From contig CM031600.1 of assembly GCA_018398815.1 (NCBI GenBank), positions 53,489,014 to 53,553,013 of the forward strand: a DNA stretch of 64,000 nucleotides, given 5' to 3'. Source of the stretch: Conus ventricosus (taxonomy: Eukaryota; Mollusca; Gastropoda; Neogastropoda; Conidae). Numbering within the stretch: the first letter of the stretch is position 1; each line of letters starts with the position of its first letter. The notes below the pieces were generated by a model. It worked only from the letters and a program-made list of their open reading frames with translations, did not search any database and had not been told where the DNA came from. This document shows positions 10,130-21,959 of the stretch, piece after piece. The translations under genes and the position numbers were made by a program.

Positions 10130-11770
10130 ACCAGCTGCAGTGGAGCTGTGGTTAGTGTCGCAGATTCTGGGTTAGGAAGTCAAGAGTTTGATTCCCATCA
10201 GAGACATTTCATTTGCGGGATTTTTAATCCCTTACCTAGATTTCAATTTGCTATGAGTTCAATTGGTGAGACTGGAAGCACACTATTGAGTTCCATCTAC
10301 TTAATAGATGCGTGAATGAGGGTGCTGGTCAAATTTCCCAACTGTACCTCTTGGGCCTGGTTGACAGTGTAATATGTTATGAAAGTAAGCTAAGAGTGCA
10401 GCCCTCTCTTGCAGTCTCAGACCAGAATGGAACTTCATGACACCATCTCCATCATCTCTATCCGCATCTGTCAACGTTAAGAAAGTCTCACATTCTGTGG
10501 AACTTCATGACACCATCTCCATCATCTCTATCCGCATTGTCACGTAAGAAAGTCTCACATTCGTGGAATCATGACACATCTCCATCATCTCTATCCGCAT
10601 CTGTCACGTTAAGAAAGTCTCACATTCTGTGGAACTTCATGACACCATCTCCATCATCTCTATCCGCATCTGTCAACGTTAAGAAAGTCTCACATTCTGT
10701 GGAACTCCATGACACCATCCCCATCATCTCTATCCGCATCTGTCAACATTAAGAAAGTCTCACATTCTGTGGAACTCCATGACACCATCTCCATCATCTC
10801 TATCCGCATCTGTCAACGTTAAGAAAGTCTCACATTCTGTGGAACTTCATGACACCATCTCCATCATCTCTATCCGCATCTGTCAACGTTAAGAAAGTCT
10901 CACATTCTGTGGAACTTCATGACACCATCTCCATCATCTCTATCCGCATCTGTCAACGTTAAGAAAGTCTCACATTCTGTGGAACTTCATGACACCATCT
11001 CCATCATCTCTACCCGCATCTGTCAACGTTAAGAAAGTCTCACATTCTGTGGAACTTCATGACACCATCTCCATCATCTCTATCCGCATCTGTCAACGTT
11101 AAGAAAGTCTCACATTCTGTGGAACTTCATGACACCATCTCATCATCTCTATCCGCATCTGTCAACGTTAAGAAAGTCTCACATTCTGTGGAACTTCATG
11201 ACACCATCTCCATCATCTCTATCCGCATCTGTCAACGTTAAGAAAGTCTCACATTCTGTGGAACTTCATGACACCATCTCCATCTCTATCCGCATCTGTC
11301 AACATTAAGAAAGTCTCACATTTTGTGGAACTTCATGACACCATCTCCATCATCTCTATCCGCATCTGTCAACGTTAAGAAAGTCTCAGATTCTGTGGAA
11401 CTTCATGCCATGCTCTCATGGTGACCTTTGTTTCAATTGGTTAGTTCATGTGGTGGTCACAGTAATCTCCAAGTTCCATGAAGTGTTATCGGACGGACAT
11501 GGTGGTGCTTTCCTGAGGGGATGCAAACTGATGCTAGCTTCAGGAATCTGCAATCATTGTCGTGAGTAGGGAGCTTAGCAGGTGGTGTCCTGTGTATCTT
11601 GGATTCAAACAGGTACCACCAGACACCCCAAAGAGACTTGGCAGCAATGCTGTCTCCTCTGGTGGATTGCTTCATGATGAATGGACATTGACTGCTCCAT
11701 GTGGATTGCTAGCGCTGGGAACAATGCAGGATGTAGCTATGGACAGGGAGCCAGAATGAGTGGTGTGGGG
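10130..11770 (+). mobile_element. Long tRNA-headed dispersed repeat, copy 1 (carries a 70-bp array)
   Basis: The head has a tRNA-like A-box segment (GTGGTTAGTG) and B-box segment (GAGTTTGATTCCC), followed by catttgcgggattttt. The body contains tcaaatttcc, cctggttgac and, after the array, ctctcatggtgacct, cggacggacatggtggtg, gtagggagcttagcaggtgg and cagcaatgctgtctcctctg. The same landmarks in the same order occur at 63165-64000 (+) and on the minus strand at 31545-32218, so this is one copy of a dispersed family of roughly 0.9-1 kb. I see no protein-coding capacity. Confidence 0.7.
10431..11408 (+). repeat. 70-bp satellite array, about 14 copies
   Basis: Units begin aacttcatgacaccatctcc and end cacattctgtgg. 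Starts fall at 10431, 10501, 10641, 10711 and so on. Copies are nearly identical, with scattered single-base changes and small deletions (10541-10600 has several). 70 is not a multiple of 3 and no frame persists, so it is non-coding. It is embedded in the dispersed repeat. Confidence 0.97.
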
Positions 11771-12744
11771 TAATGCCTCTGAAGTGGCAGTGATGATGAA
11801 ACGGCACCAAAAAACAAAGTAAGAAAAAAAATACATGCAGCTCAAAGCAGATTGGTCCATTCTCTAGCCACTTACAGAATGTTGTGTGTGCCTAGCTCAA
11901 CTTGCACAGCTGTTATTTCAATGCTTGTTCTGTCAGACAAGTAACATGTACAAACTGTAAACATTGGTGAATGCAGTTCACCTCCGAATTAATGAAATAA
12001 AAAGGTGACAGATCATCTGCAGAACATGACATTGCAGTCACTTTTCGGTACAAATCCAAGCACAGCTAGAACTGATTGAAATTGGCATTCAACAGTTTGC
12101 TTTGTTTGAGCTGAGAAGAAATGAATTAATGGTTCAGAAATGGAAGAGAAAAGTAGGGATCACCACTGTACCCACCCCCAATAAAGAGAAGTCTGTTTCA
12201 AAGGCACACCAGAGAATCAAGGACTAAATCAAGTTATTTGGGATTCCAACTTTTCTGTGAATTCATGGATTTCAGCCAACTATAAAGTGAGATTTAAAAT
12301 AAAAAAAACCAAATTTCAGCAACATAGAAAAAGGAAGAACAAAAAATCAGGGGAGTAGAGAAGTAGCAATAGAATCCAGAGATTGATATCGTTTTTTTTT
12401 TTTTTGTATCCTAGCAGATGACGCTGATATCACAAAATCTTGTGTAAACTTTAAGCAAGCAGTCACTAGTTAGCTAACCTAGTGGAATGCAGAAGCATCT
12501 AAGGCTGTAACATGCATCGGCAGGACACTGTTAAAAAGGAAGAAACTGACAGAAGGGGTGCATACAGATGGTTTTGATGCTGTACTATACACATTGTATG
12601 ATCAGAATTGTGTCAGCTGCATCATTTTTAATCAGGCTGTAACTTGGAAGTGATTAATCTGTTTGCAGCTCACACGATCCAAGTCAGTGGAAAGCATAGA
12701 TAATTTCATGAAATAATTACACAAATAAATAAGACAAGTCAACA

Positions 12745-12746
<2 letters not shown>

Positions 12747-12783
<37 letters not shown>

Positions 12784-12799
12784 TCTCCTCTCTCTCAGC
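12747..12799. repeat. (TC)n microsatellite
   Basis: Pure CT run followed by a C/T-rich tract to about 12860. Confidence 0.95.
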
Positions 12800-13225
12800 T
12801 TCCCACAGTTCCCATTCCTCTTCTCCCTCTTCCCCTTCTCCATCTTCTTTCTCTTTCAGGCTCTTTCAGTATCATGCTTTTATTCTGCACATGTATGCCT
12901 TTTTAAAAAAACAAAACTTTATACTATGGTTTGTGACCTATTTATTGAGAAGTGATGGTTCAGAGGAGGGGATGATGGGCAGAGCCTTTTGGTTGACTTT
13001 TCTCTTTATTGTGATGCTCTGTCATACCTGTGGTGAGTGTCTGTGTGGGAGACCAGTGCATCTTGTACTATGTTTCACTTCGCCGCATACATTCCCGCAT
13101 GCAAGGACCATAAAAGAAGTTTTCTTAGGTGCATGTCAGTGAGGGAGATGAGTTTTGTGGCTAGCACTTTGTCCTTTCCTTCATTATCCGTAGTACTTCT
13201 TTCTACATGATTTCTTCCACTCTCT

Positions 13226-13310
13226 GTGTGTTGTGTGTGTGTGTGCATGTGTGTGTGTGTGTGTGTGTGTGTGGCATGTGTGTGTGTGTGTGTGCATGTG
13301 TGTGTGTGCA
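13226..13310. repeat. (GT)n microsatellite, interrupted
   Basis: GT dinucleotides interrupted by gcatg three times. The antisense His/Thr-rich frames derive from this tract. Confidence 0.95.
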
Positions 13311-16300
13311 ACATGAGCAAGTTGTGAGAAAATAAGACAGTTTACTGTTCTATGTTGAAGTATTTTACTCCCCATCATTTTTCTACATGTTTGTTACTAA
13401 TGGAAACATTTTATTTATATTAACAATACAGTATGTTTGATGCATTTTTTGAAGTGTGTGCATGTGCGTGAAAGAGATTCACGAATTGTTGTTGGAAAAG
13501 AATTTACCGTTCTTCATTGTAGTATTTTATTCCATTGGTTTTCACACATTATTTGTCACTTATGCATACATTTTACTTACATGAATGTTACAGTCCGTTT
13601 ATTGCCATTTTTTGAATGTGTAAGTGTGTGTGTGCATGTCTGTGTGTATGTGAGTACATTCACAAGCTAGTGTGAAAAAACTGAGTTGGCGTTATCTTTT
13701 ATCTGTGCGTATTTCTCTGTTTGCTATCATCGGATCATTTTGAAAAGAAAGAGAAAACCTGCTTGTGATTGTATTTACAAAGTGTGCAGGAATTTGAATA
13801 AGTCACAGAAGAAACAAAATAATTGATTTAGGGATAAGGTCAAAGTATGTACATGTCTGTCAGTGTATGTGTCACATTGCATGCATACTTACCTGCATGC
13901 TAGTTCTTGAGCATGATGTGTTTAATCTTGCTTGTCTTCTCATTTACAAACATTGTGAAATGGCGTAAGGATTTGTGGACAAGCACCAGAAAAAAAAAAG
14001 TAATTTTGAGCATGGAATTAAAATAATTTCCTGTGGATGCTAATGGTTGTGTAAAAGAAGTCATGGTGCTTGTGTATGTTTCAAAATCCAGGTGATTACT
14101 TTTTTAATCAAGTTTGAAGTGAGTTTGATGCAATTGTGATGAAAGAATATAGCACATTTCATCTTGTATATATGCAGCTCTGTTTCTTTTTTGGATAAAA
14201 CGTAAGTCTTGTGCTGTGAAGTCGTGTCAGTGTCAGTTGACTTGTGTGCTTTGCAGATTCATGGTCATTTTAAGGCTTGGATTTTATTTGTAATTTCTAC
14301 TAAAATCAGCTTTCTACTTTTCCTTGATCAGCTGTGTGTGTTTTTGTTTGTATGTGCATGCATGCATGTAAATGTGTGTGCGTGTTTGTGTTCAGGAGAA
14401 GGAGGCCTGTTAATGCATTTATGTATGTGTGCTTCGGGTTGAATACTCTTCTTAAGAATTGTAAATATCAATATCTGATTGTTAAAGTTGGATTCAAAAT
14501 TCAGCTTTGCTAAGTTATATCATTTGATTTTTTTATGTCTGGTAAGCTGAATAGATGTGTTCATGTGAGCATTGATTGCAAAATTGTGCTTTGAGTTACT
14601 GTTTTAAAGTCCAGTTTGAAGAGAGCACATGTTGCCTTGAGATTTTTAAACTAGTTTTTAATGTACACTAGACAAATGAAATATTTGGTAAAAATGTACA
14701 TACAGAACTACGTGAATTCAGATAATAAACCTGTGTGTGTAAAAGTGGAAGACACCTGTTTCTCTTTGCTTTCTTTTATTGTATTTTCTTCTTGCTTCGT
14801 TCCTTCAGAGCATTTTAAATCTCCTACCAATATCTCAGTCTGCCAGCTTCATCTGTCGTTCAGCACTGATCCGTTCTCCTCATTTCTGTACTAGGAATCT
14901 TGATGAGGTCTTTTGGCCAGGAAACTGATAAGGTAAACTTTGCTTAGAGCAACGTTTTTTATGTCACATTTGTACCATTGTATTGATCTGTTATTAAGAA
15001 GGCGGGGATAAGGTCATTGCTAATGTCAGAGAGATGCCAGGTACAATGGTTAATGTAACACACTGACCGATTTATGTTGAATTCCCATCAGTAACAAGAT
15101 ACTATAATAGAAACCATGTCCTAGTCCTACCCTGATTTTTTTGTTGTTGTAATGTGCGGTAGACATTAACAGGAAGACTGTAACAGGAAGACTGGCTGGA
15201 CACTGACATACATACTCCCTTCATGAATGTATGTTGAAGAGTTGCTTGAAAATCTCATCAAACACAGCAGTCAATTGGTGTTGGGGCATGTTATGAGAAG
15301 GAAACTAGAGAAGATCCTTGTCTGAGAGTCTTCAGTCAGGATGGATCAAAATTTGATCACAATTATTGGTTTTATTCAGATTCTGGTTTTGTTTTGTTCA
15401 AAATGTTTTGGTTTGTTAGTTATTGAAAAATGGTCTGATTTTGTTTTCATAGATCTTCTCTCGCAGATAACCCTCATAAGCAATGTGATATTTACAGCTT
15501 CCTTTGACCTGCTATGACTCGACTGCCACAGAATGAAATTTTTTTTGAGCGATGTATAAAAAAATCAGACTGAAAGCTGTCTCTAGAAGTAGGAGTATTA
15601 AGAGGGCACAGATTAGTGGCTAAGCCATATGGACAGATACATTACAGTGCATTCCAGTGAATGGTTGGGATGAACTGCATGGCATTTTACTGAAATTTTT
15701 AGACATTTTGTTCTGGTCTAGCACAGAATATGAAAATTGGTGCATGAGTCAAATGATATTACCGAGTAAAAGAAACATATTTCCATTCATTTACACCAAA
15801 GAAAACATACTGCGCCTGTACAAAGTGTCTTCATTATCTACTGTTGATGTTGTACCATACATTTTTATTGTATAAAGCAATATATGACAAGATGGAAAAA
15901 GGAGAATATAACTAATGTGGTACACAGAGAAGTGTTTGCCAAGCTACCAGTGTGTATACAAGCTAAGAGTATGGCATGTGGATCTGTTTGTGGGGTGAAT
16001 AGACATGGCAATATGAGTGCAAAAGGAGGTTGTGTTGGCATGTACAGGTTTAGTAATGCACTGTGCTTTTTCTGTTTAAGGTTGTGTGTATGAGATATTT
16101 GCATGTAAAGGAAACGAACTGTGAATTGTGAAATGACAAAGAATTTCATTGAAATAAATGAATAATCAAGCTATCTCTCTGTTCACTGTGTCTCTCTGTC
16201 TAGGGTTCCTCAGTCTCTTCATTGTACTCCCAGTCTTAAAGAACAGGGAGTGCTTTAGAATGGGAACGAAGAAATGCTGTCTGTGTCTGTCTGTCTGTGT

Positions 16301-16342
16301 GTCCGTGGTCAAATGTGTTCCACTCGCTCCAGACAAAACTAC

Positions 16343-18040
16343 TGGCCGTTCTTTCTGAAAATTTGTAGTATGTTCATTATGGGTCAAGGATGATGCCTGG
16401 TGTTTTAGTTTACCATTACAGCCGTTACTAACAGCTGTAACGGCCTGTAACGCCTTCTTCTTTATGGAATATCTCAGAAAGTACTTGGCCAATCTTTGTG
16501 AAAATTAGCAGGTATGTTCATTATGGATCACAGATGATGCCCGATGTTTTAGTTTACCCCGTTATAGCCGTTACTAACAGCTGTAACGCCTGTAACGGTT
16601 TTTTCTTCTTTATGGAATATCTCAAAAAGTACTTGACCGATCTTTCTGAAAATTTGTAGGTATGTTCATTATGGTCACGGATGATGCCTGATGTTTTAGT
16701 TTACCCCGTTGTAGACTTACTAATGGCTGTAACAGCCTGTAACAGTTTTACTTCTTTATAGAATATCTCAAAAAGTACTAGGCTGATCTTCCTGAAAATT
16801 TGTAGGTATGTTTATTATGGGTCACGGATGATGCCCGATGTTTCAGTTTACCGTTACAACGCCATTACTAATGGCTGTAACGGCCTGTAAACGCTTTTTC
16901 TTCTTTATGGAATATCCAGAAAGTACTTGGCTGATCTTTGTGAAAATTAGCAGTATGTTCATTATGGGTCTTGGATGATGCCCGATGTTTTAGTTTATGC
17001 TGTTATAGCCGTTACTAACAGCCTGAACGGTTTTTCTTCTTTAGGAATTTCTCAGAAAGCACTTGGCCGATCTTTCTGAAAATTTGTAGGTATATTCATT
17101 ATGGGTCACAAATAATGCCCAATGTTTTAGTTTACCGTTTTACCATTACTAACGGCTGTAACAGCCTGTGACGCTTTTTCTTCTTCATAGAATATCTCAG
17201 AAAGTACTTGGCTGATCTTTGTTAGCATTAGCAGGTATGTTCATTATGGGTTACGAATAATGCCCGATGTTTTAGTTTACCGCTATAGCATTACTAACGG
17301 CTGTAACAGCCTGTGACAGTTGTTTTTCTTCATGGAATATCTCGAAAGTACTTTGCCGATCTTTATGAACATAGCAGGTATGTTCATTGTGGGGTCATGG
17401 ATGATGCCCGATGGTTTAGTTTACCGTTATAGCCATTACTAACAGCTGTAACGGCCTGTAACATTTTTTTTTTCTTTATGGAATATCTCAGAAAGTACTT
17501 GGCTGAACTTTGTGAACATTAGGTTTGTTCACTATGGGTTACGGATGATGCCCGATGTTTTAGTTTACCATTATACCGTTAGTAACGGCTTGTAACGCTT
17601 TTCTTCTTTATGGAATACTCAGAATGTACTTGGCCGATCTTTGTGAAAATTAGCATGTATGTTTCATTATGGTTACGGATGATGCCCGATGTTTTAGTTT
17701 ACCATTATAGCCATTACTAATGGCTGTAACAGCCTGTAACAGTTTTTCTTCTTTATGGAATATCTCAGAAAGTACTTGGCCGATATTTCTGAAAATTTGT
17801 AGGTATGTTCATTATGGGTCACAGATGATGCCTGATGTTAAGTTTACCGTTTAGCCATTACTAACGGCCCATAATGGTTTTCTTCTTTATGAAAATCTCA
17901 GAAAGTTCTTGGCCGATCTTTCTGAAAATTTGTAAGTATGTTCATTATAGGTCACAGACGATGGCCGATGTTTACCAGAATAGCCATTACGAACGTTACA
18001 CCAGTCCAAGAACGGTTTTTTCATCTTTATGGAATATCTC
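16343..18040. repeat. About 145-bp satellite, 12 diverged monomers
   Basis: Each monomer contains tttctgaaaatttgtaggta, ttcattatgggtcac, gatgatgcccgatgtttta, gtttaccgtt, actaacggctgtaacggcc, tttttcttctttatggaata and agaaagtacttggccgat. Starts are spaced about 140-150 bp from 16357 to 17919. Copies are clearly diverged with many indels, so the array is older than the 30-, 49- and 70-bp arrays. The CCGTTA...TAACGG part forms an internal dyad. A short Met-led frame at 17874-18191 runs out of the array and is not credible. Confidence 0.92.
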
Positions 18041-18229
18041 GCGCGTATTCAGGATAAACTGGGAGTACGTTTATATGCTTTGCATCTTGTTTTTATTTAC
18101 ATCTGCATTGATCTTTAAGTGCGTCTATCACTCTCAGTTGCCAGACTGGAGAATTACTCTTCCACCTACTTATGTGTGTGTGAGGAGATAGATATCTCGG
18201 TCCTCTTTCTTTCATATATCTATATTATG

Positions 18230-20005
18230 GCCTTGTTTGTTAGCTTGTTTAAGATATGACGAAAGAAGTTTTCACTTGTATATTGATGGGAATCTTCACA
18301 CACTATACATACATCATCATCAGTCCTCTCCGTGCCTGCTGGCGCTGAGGCTATGGCAAGAGATCTCCATCTGGCTCTGTCTGCGGTTGCTCTGGGGGCT
18401 GTGTTGAGAGTCAGTCCTTTGCCTTCAGCTCTCTTTCTATTGTCCTGCGCCAGTTTTCCTTCGGTCGCCCCCGTTTCTTTTACCTTGGGGGTCCAGCGCA
18501 GGCTGTTCTGGGGAGTGAGCTGGGTGCATGCGACAGACATGCCCTAGCCATCTCCATCGACGCGCCTGGATGGTGTCCTGTATGTGGAGACTCCTGTTCA
18601 GTCCTCAGTTCTTCGTTTGAGATGATGTTCGGCCAGAAGATCCTGAGGATACGTCGCAGACATTTGTTCTGGAACACTTCCAGCTTTTCTCGATGGCGAC
18701 GGTCGTCTTCCAGCACTTGAGCCATACAGGAGGACGCTGAGGACATTGCTCTTGAAGAGTCGAATCTTCGTTTGGATGCTGAGGACGTGGATCTCCAAAT
18801 GGGCCTAAGCCTGCGAAAGCTTGGTTGGCTTTGCTGATCTGGCTTGATCTCCTGGTGCAGCGCCGTCTGTGGTCCTTGCTGCCCAGATACATCCTGAACT
18901 CATCAAGTGTTTGCGTTAGCGTGATGGTGCTGTTTTGGCATTTTTCCTCATGACCTGCGTCTTCTCTGTTGACCTCAGCCCAATGGTGCTGGCTACTCGC
19001 GAGGCTTCTGCGTCTGTGGGGCTCCTGATGCTTGTGCGACAGCAGCCCAGGTCACTGCGGCAATGTCCTCAAGATGAGTCAACGTCCACCGTTCCTGCTT
19101 TCCTGGGTGACGTTGCATCAACGTCGATGGCCAAGAGAGAAGATTGTGACAGTCAGCCTGTTTCACCGTGTCCACCTGTGAGGGGTTCCGTCATTGTTTT
19201 GTGGATTGCGCCACTCAAAGCTCTCATAAGGGACTGGTGATGTTGACCATTTCTGGGAATGGTGCGGTAGTGTCGTAGGATTCTTCCGAGAGAAGCGCGG
19301 TGCAAACCTTCAAAGGCTTTCTGCGAATATCAATGAAAACCACGTAAGTCCGGTTCCCCTTCATCTGGGACTGTCGAAGGATCTGGCCGGAAGAACGAAA
19401 ATGTGAATCAATGCATGATTTCCCCGCCAAAGTCCTCACTGTCTGTGACGAAGGTACTACACTACGCTTTCTTATACGCTGGATAAGATGTGCGACTGAA
19501 GACTTAGCTGGTGGATTGATAGAGGGTGAATGCCTCTCTCAATTGTTGCATTCTCCGTAAATCTCCTTTCTTTGGGATTGGATGAGGTACCAGTTCTCCA
19601 GTCCCAGCTGGGGTTGCTCCTGGTTGCAATGTCCTGCAGGACGCGTTGGAGGATAAGACGGTGTGTCCTGTTTTGGCCTCAGCCTCTCGGGCATAACCAT
19701 CTTCTCCTGGACTTTGCCATTCTTCAGCTGCGGATGGTTTCCTTAACCTCAGTCTACTGGATGTCTCCCATGTTGACGTCCAGGTCCTCCTCTGCTAGGA
19801 ATCAGCGGTGTTGGTGGATCCAGGGCGGTTACGGAATCCTCTGGAAGTGCTCTCTCCACCTCTGCGGAGCTTGGCACATTCTTCTGTGATAGTTGTTGCG
19901 TCCTCTGCCTTACCTGGTAATGTCTTGGTTCTGTCCCTTGTCCCCGCAGCCTCTTGGATGGTTCTAGACACTGTCTTCATATCCTTCATCTACTGTCTGC
20001 TCCCT
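18230..20005 (-). mobile_element. RTE-type LINE, 3' half (RT palm to C-terminus), degenerate
   Basis: Minus-strand frames, broken by several frameshifts, read in order: MKTVSRTIQEAAGTRDRTKT, then RTYVVFIDIR (RT motif A region), KANQAFAGLGPF, then KLEVFQNKCLRRILRIFWP and ARWRSLAIASAPAGTERTDD. This is the thumb and C-terminal order of RTE-clade LINEs. The ORF ends near 18315. The upstream half of the same element is at 25752-27130; a 5.7-kb LINE inserted between them. It is a dead copy. Confidence 0.75.
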
Positions 20006-20681
20006 CCGGGGGTTGCAACCTTGCGTGGTCGGAGGGCTTGCGTGGTCCTGTGATCTTTAGGCTTGCTGACGGGGGCATCAAAACTCGCTAGATGGTTATT
20101 GTGAACACTGCTAGGCCTGTAGAGCCAAGTTGCTGACTGCCAAGCATACGTGGTAGGAATTGATGCCCCTGGTAGGGTCCCATGTCAGAAGGTTAGGAGT
20201 GAGGGCCGACAAATAGTAACCCACCTTTTCCTATTCTGTCTTCTGCCTTTCTTATAGGATCTTTTTCTTTCTCGTCTCCCCTCAAGCCTTTCTTTCACAC
20301 TCCTTTTCTCTCTGTGGTCTTCTTGAGGCCACCGTGTTTGCCGTGCGGTGCGTCCTGTGATGGGGGAATGGATCCTGGGTTGAGACCGCTGAGGACCTGC
20401 GGTTCATCAAGTAACACACCCTTTGGCCTGGACTTCCTCTAGACAGGTGGTTGAAGTGGCCCACTTTCGTTCAAGCGGCTGGTCGCGTGCATCCCTGCTC
20501 AGGCTAGAGGCGGCGCTTGGTCAAACGGTTTTGGGAGCTTCTGTGGCAGGGACGTTTCAGACTGTGCATATCTCTTTTGATATCCTGGTGCCCTGATATA
20601 CTGGAGTCAAGAAAATTGGCATCCTCCCTGTTGGACTCGGTGGTGGTGGGAATCAAGGGAGACGAATTTTAATAATAACAA

Positions 20682-21810
20682 AATGGCAACTAAAACAAAA
20701 AAAGATACAGCCGAGTTCGGGAACGGACACAGATAGGACTCTGATACGTGAGACAGAAACCTTTTCAGGCTTCGGCCCAGTTGGCTGATTGTTGAGGGAG
20801 CGGAGAAGAATGACCCTTCAGGCCTGAGTCCCTTTTGCGATCGCAAAGGAATCAATGGTCTCAGCGCAAACCAAAGAGTGTCCATAAGATGAGAAGGTCC
20901 ACTTTGGTTGAGTGCCCTTCCAAATGCATCTCTGAAACAGCTGCTAAGTCGACAAGTTATTGATCGACCGATCAGGTCTCCGCACAAAACTGAACTCTTT
21001 CCAGGAGTATCCGGTGCAGGAATCGAGTGGATGTCGGAGGCAGAAATCAAGTCTGACTGGCATCCAAGGAGTGACCACGTTCATCGTGTGCTGTACGCAA
21101 AGCAATGACAGAGTCCCAACTGACACCCTCTTCTTGACCTTTTGCCTCTCCTACCGGAGTCGATCACGGTGGGCTACCTGAGAGTCTCAGTGTCGCTCTA
21201 CATTCCGTCCCCTTACGCTGCTTCAAGTGCCAGAGGTTGGCCATGTGAGAGACGTGCCGGAAGAAGAGGTGTGTGGTTACTGCTGGCAGCCAGTCACCCA
21301 GGGTGGGGTGCAGATCCCACACTCTGTGCCAACTGTGGAGGCAAGCCACCCATCGTCATCAAAACTGCCCAACTGGTTGAAGGAAAAGGAAATTCAGAGA
21401 ATAAAACTGAACGAGATCCCGTTTTTTGAGGCGAAAAAGATTGAATGAAAAGTCAACGCCGACAGCTGGGCTACCTGGCGTTGCAGCCCAGTTCGTAAGC
21501 ACGACAGTCCAGCAACGGCGTGCAGACGGTCGAATCCTCGTTTGGCTGGTAGAGTCCAGGAACCAAGTCTGAGCCTCAGGCAGAAATACCTGCCGCGACT
21601 GCTCCAGCAGTCCATCGCCTTCAGATACGACTCGTTCTTCAAACCTACTCCTGCCGCCCAAACCATTAGGGGCAAAAGAGTTACAGCCCTTCAGGCGGCA
21701 GAATGGAGAAGTTATTGAAAAAGGACAAGAACCACCCCCTCCAAATCCCCAAGGCACCCTCAGCTGTCAACAGGGACTGGTGTGTTGAGTTAGACAAAGT
21801 CGCCGCCTAA
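20682..21810 (+). pseudogene. LINE ORF1 (gag-like, CCHC) relic
   Basis: ATG at about 20684. Later frames contain GVSGAGIEWMSEAEIKS, then QGVTTFIV, PTDTLFLTF and ESITVGYLRVSVSLYIPSP. A CCHC knuckle is recognisable as LRCFKCQR followed, one base out of frame, by a Gly-His pair. Then come TLCANCGG and LPNWLKEKEIQRIKLNE. This is the usual ORF1 pattern of Jockey/I-type LINEs, an RNA-binding nucleocapsid-like protein. Multiple frameshifts and in-frame stops are present. Confidence 0.65.
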
Positions 21811-21959
21811 AAGAAAGCACCTATATTTGAAACAGATCGAGAGAAAAAAGCGAGAAACACAACAATTGCAGCCGTCAGATCTAGGAGATGTTGACATGGA
21901 ATGAAAGGAACTTGCTGGTGAATAGTTACAAGATTTTATTCGTCCTCTGCACCAGGATA

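Larger units (their letters stand above)
11771..16342. other. Long AT-rich non-coding stretch
   Basis: No coding exon or RNA gene that I can support. It contains a (TC)n run at 12747-12799, a (GT)n run with gcatgt interruptions at 13226-13310, and GT/GTGCA-rich patches at about 13440-13660 and 14335-14395. It could be intronic or intergenic. Confidence 0.5.

Noticed and set aside
20607..21050. 147-codon minus-strand frame
   Set aside because: It is antisense to the LINE ORF1 region and lacks motifs.
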